Below the pieces are notes generated by a model that was given only the letters and a program-made list of their open reading frames with translations, had not been told where the DNA came from and searched no databases. Below are positions 61,852 through 64,000 of a DNA stretch of 64,000 nt, piece after piece. Location of the stretch: contig CAVTDW010000008.1 in the NCBI GenBank assembly GCA_963733505.1, positions 1 to 64,000 on the forward strand. The letters are read 5' to 3'. The position numbers and the translations under genes were made by a program. This DNA comes from JALYXV01 sp963733505. Lineage in GTDB: Bacteria > Actinomycetota > Acidimicrobiia > Acidimicrobiales > Palsa-688. Positions within the stretch are counted from its first letter, which is position 1. Each line of letters begins with the position of its first letter.

Positions 61852-62934
61852 TCAGCCCTTCACCGGGAGGAGATCGAGGTAGCGCTGCGTCACCTGCGCC
61901 AGGTCGTACCTGGCGCAGGCTTCCACGCGCGGTTGGGCCCGCTCGGTCAGGGCCTTGGTCAACGCGGTGGCGAGCGCCCTAACATCGCCGACCGGAACGA
62001 GCCGGCCCCAGCGACCGCCCTCGAGGATCTCCCGTGGCCCGGAGTGGCAGTCGGTGGCGACAATCGACAGGTCAAACGGCAGCGCTTCGATGAGGACCGT
62101 CGGCAGACCTTCCCACCGAGAGGATAGGGCGAGCGTGTCCGACGCGCGGAAGTACGGGAAGGGGTTGGACACGAAGCCCGGAAGATCCACGCGGTCGTCG
62201 AGCTCCAGCTCCGTCACGAGGCGTTCCAGCACGGCGCGGCGTTCACCTTCACCGAGAATGATCAACCGGCATTCGGGCACCAACGCGATCGCCCGGATGA
62301 GCGTTTCGAAGTCCTTCTGCTCGACCAGTCGGCCGACTGCCAGCACGACGGGTCTTTCCTTGTGGACAAACCAGGGATGTTCCAGCGTCTCATGACTAGC
62401 AGCAAGGAGGCTCTCGAAGATCACGGGGTTGTAGATCACCTCGATTCGGCTCCTCGGGTAGCCGGTCGTGGATGCCAGATCGTCGGCGACGCCCTGCGAC
62501 ACCGCGACAACCCGATCGGCCAGGGGTAGGGCGAAACGGAGCAATACGGGCATGCCCCGGTCTCGGCGGGTCACCTTGTGGCGAGCCGACACGGAGAGGT
62601 GGTTGTGGTGCGTGATGACGACCGGCGTACGGGGCCGAGTAAGTCGACCGGCGGCGATGCTCACGAGATTGGTGTGGTTGAGGCAGGACACGACGGCGTC
62701 GGGCCGCTCGCGCCGGAGGTAACGGACCAGCGGAGGAAGCATCGAGGCAACCCGCGACACGTCGAGCACGATCAGCCGGGCCTGGCCCGGTACATCGGCT
62801 CGCAACGGACCCTCGTCCTCGGCGGCGACGATGTCCACCGCTACACCACGAGACAGCAAGCCGCTGGCAACATCGAGGAAGACTCTCTGCGCGCCCCCGC
62901 CGACCAGGCTGGGCAGAACCATCGCTATTCTCAC
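61852..62934 (-). CDS. Glycosyltransferase family 4
   Basis: From GTG 62934 the protein is 360 residues (VRIAMVLPSLVGGGAQRVFL, the GT4 N-terminal glycine-rich loop). The donor-binding C-terminal domain has PVVLAVGRLVEQKDFETLIR, CRLIILGEGERRAVLERLV, LALSSRWEGLPTVLIEALPF (the ExxxxxE region) and a final GRLVPVGDVRALATAL. It adds a sugar to the growing lipid-linked unit. The start overlaps the flippase stop by 4 bases (GTGA), so they form an operon. Confidence 0.94.
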   Translation of the reverse strand: MRIAMVLPSLVGGGAQRVFLDVASGLLSRGVAVDIVAAEDEGPLRADVPGQARLIVLDVSRVASMLPPLVRYLRRERPDAVVSCLNHTNLVSIAAGRLTRPRTPVVITHHNHLSVSARHKVTRRDRGMPVLLRFALPLADRVVAVSQGVADDLASTTGYPRSRIEVIYNPVIFESLLAASHETLEHPWFVHKERPVVLAVGRLVEQKDFETLIRAIALVPECRLIILGEGERRAVLERLVTELELDDRVDLPGFVSNPFPYFRASDTLALSSRWEGLPTVLIEALPFDLSIVATDCHSGPREILEGGRWGRLVPVGDVRALATALTKALTERAQPRVEACARYDLAQVTQRYLDLLPVKG

Positions 62935-64000
62935 GCCGTCGGCACATTCGGCGTGTGAAAGACCGAGATCCGGTACCCGAGGCGTCGCCGGACGATCGTC
63001 CTGAGCCAGATGTTCTTGATGATCACACCGACGGAGTTGGCTGCGGCCGCTCCGACCATTCCCAGCGCCGGTATCAAGGTCAGATACCCGGCCAGGGTGA
63101 TGGCGGCACACACCGCGGTCACCACCGTGATCTTTCGGTGGTGACCGGTCAGATTCAACAACAACCCGACCGGTCCCGCGCTGACGCTTCCGAGCTGTCC
63201 AAGGGAATAAACCACAAGCGCGCTCCAGCCCGCGACGAAGGGGTGACCGAAAAGGGAGAGGATGGTACGCCCGAACAATGCCAGACCGATTGTGATGGCC
63301 AGGGACGGGAAGAAGATCCAGCGCACCGCCCGGGCAACGGTCCATTGCAACTCGCCCCGGCGATTGCCATAGTGGAACGCGGAAATCCGTGGCGCCACCG
63401 TCGAGTTCATGGCGAACTGCAACGACGACGAAAGTCCGGCGGTGCGGAACGCGACCGCGTAGATCCCTGCCGATCGGGCCCCGAGGAAGACGCCGACCAT
63501 CACCACGTCCAGCCGCTGGCTCACCAACTGCAAGCTGTTTGTCAGGAGCATCGGCAACGAGACCCGCGCCCATTTCCTTGGGGCGTAGATCCGGGGTTCC
63601 GGGGGGATCCGCCGGCGGGCGATTCGCCAGACGATCCCGGTCTGGACGAGCACCACGACGGCGGTGGCAACGGCGGTCAGCCACGATGCCTGCTCGGCCG
63701 TGACCTGGCCATAGCCGACAAATCCGATGCCAATGGCAGCAGTGACCAGTACGGGTTGGAGCAGCATCGGGGGTCCGAACGCCCCGACGATGTTGTGAAA
63801 CCCTCGGGTGACCGCCGTCTGGACGTCTGACACGATGAGCAAGGGAATGGTTGCCATCGCGATCGCCGAAGTCGCGAACGAGACCACCCCGCTTCCTGCC
63901 ACCGCGATCACGGCGATGCTCACGGCGGCCACCACGGTTCCGACGACGAGCGGAACGAGCTGCAGGGACCGGATGACGCCGCGGAGCAGGCCGTACCGCT
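62931..64000 (-). CDS. Wzx-type polysaccharide flippase, partial (5' end outside window)
   Basis: The frame is open to the window edge, so the gene start is missing; about 356 residues are visible. Many membrane helices are present (SFATSAIAMATIPLLIVSDV, LQPVLVTAAIGIGFVGYGQV, ALVVYSLGQLGSVSAGPVGL, VTAVCAAITLAGYLTLIPAL), typical of the PST/MOP flippase group. It would export lipid-linked repeat units made by the neighbouring transferases. Confidence 0.9.
   Translation of the reverse strand, partial: RYGLLRGVIRSLQLVPLVVGTVVAAVSIAVIAVAGSGVVSFATSAIAMATIPLLIVSDVQTAVTRGFHNIVGAFGPPMLLQPVLVTAAIGIGFVGYGQVTAEQASWLTAVATAVVVLVQTGIVWRIARRRIPPEPRIYAPRKWARVSLPMLLTNSLQLVSQRLDVVMVGVFLGARSAGIYAVAFRTAGLSSSLQFAMNSTVAPRISAFHYGNRRGELQWTVARAVRWIFFPSLAITIGLALFGRTILSLFGHPFVAGWSALVVYSLGQLGSVSAGPVGLLLNLTGHHRKITVVTAVCAAITLAGYLTLIPALGMVGAAAANSVGVIIKNIWLRTIVRRRLGYRISVFHTPNVPTA

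Noticed and set aside
1..64000. CRISPR arrays, tRNA and rRNA genes
   Set aside because: No regularly spaced repeat array and no tRNA T-loop or rRNA landmark was found by eye; a CRISPR-associated version of the Tn7-like element was considered, but no cas gene is present.

Overview
The window is G+C-rich chromosomal DNA from an actinobacterium. It lacks mycolic-acid or sporulation genes, and its mix of families fits a deep lineage such as Acidimicrobiia; that placement is inference, not a search result. Two gene blocks that flank the replication origin in mycobacteria are recognisable. One is dnaB-rplI-ssb-rpsF-(DUF192, panB)-class A PBP-DUF5318-padR-ino1 (12.8-23.3 kb). The other is pcnA-...-murJ-...-sigM-like sigma/anti-sigma-trxB-trxA-cwlM-like-parB-parA-rsmG-jag-yidC-yidD-rnpA-rpmH (25.3-50.0 kb). 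No dnaA is present, and the rpmH end of the second block abuts unrelated genes.

Layout. (1) Bases 12-12795 are one Tn7-like transposon. It has 25-bp terminal inverted repeats (24/25 identical), a 5-bp CAGGG target duplication, subterminal TGCGCA-type repeats and a tnsA-tnsB-tnsC-tniQ operon on the minus strand. Its cargo includes a PD-(D/E)XK nuclease fused to a long helical-repeat region, a PIN-domain protein and small unknowns. It sits 8 bp beyond the dnaB stop codon. Most of its genes are frameshifted; tnsC is the only core gene left open. (2) 12.8-17.6 kb: dnaB with an intein, then the L9/SSB/S6 operon and a DUF192 protein. (3) 17.6-23.3 kb: panB, class A penicillin-binding protein, DUF5318 protein, and a PadR regulator with an operator-like repeat followed by inositol-phosphate synthase. 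(4) 23.3-29.0 kb: AbiEi/DUF559-like protein, methyltransferase, CCA-adding enzyme, PilT ATPase and histone-deacetylase-like enzyme. (5) 29.2-42.7 kb: envelope and redox region with a GNAT protein, a single ORF fusing a DUF6049/Rv3909-like ectodomain to the lipid II flippase MurJ, DegV, a transmembrane Ser/Thr kinase, an ECF sigma/anti-sigma pair, thioredoxin reductase, thioredoxin, and a CwlM-like protein lacking amidase metal ligands. (6) 43.5-50.0 kb: chromosome partitioning and membrane-insertion genes, with two parS-like sites between parA and rsmG. (7) 50.3-54.4 kb: a DUF4190-like protein, a broken EamA transporter, a small membrane protein and a two-component system. (8) 54.4 kb to the end: an exopolysaccharide locus with two sulfotransferases, initiating sugar transferase, nucleotide-sugar epimerase, Wzz/BY-kinase, beta-helix lyase-like protein, glycosyltransferase and a Wzx-type flippase that runs off the edge.

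Several chromosomal genes (dnaB within its intein, the yidC tail, rsmG, anti-sigma) also carry one-base frame breaks, each with a net length of +1 modulo 3. dnaB and yidC are normally essential, so some breaks may be sequencing errors. The much higher density inside the transposon suggests genuine decay there on top of that background.
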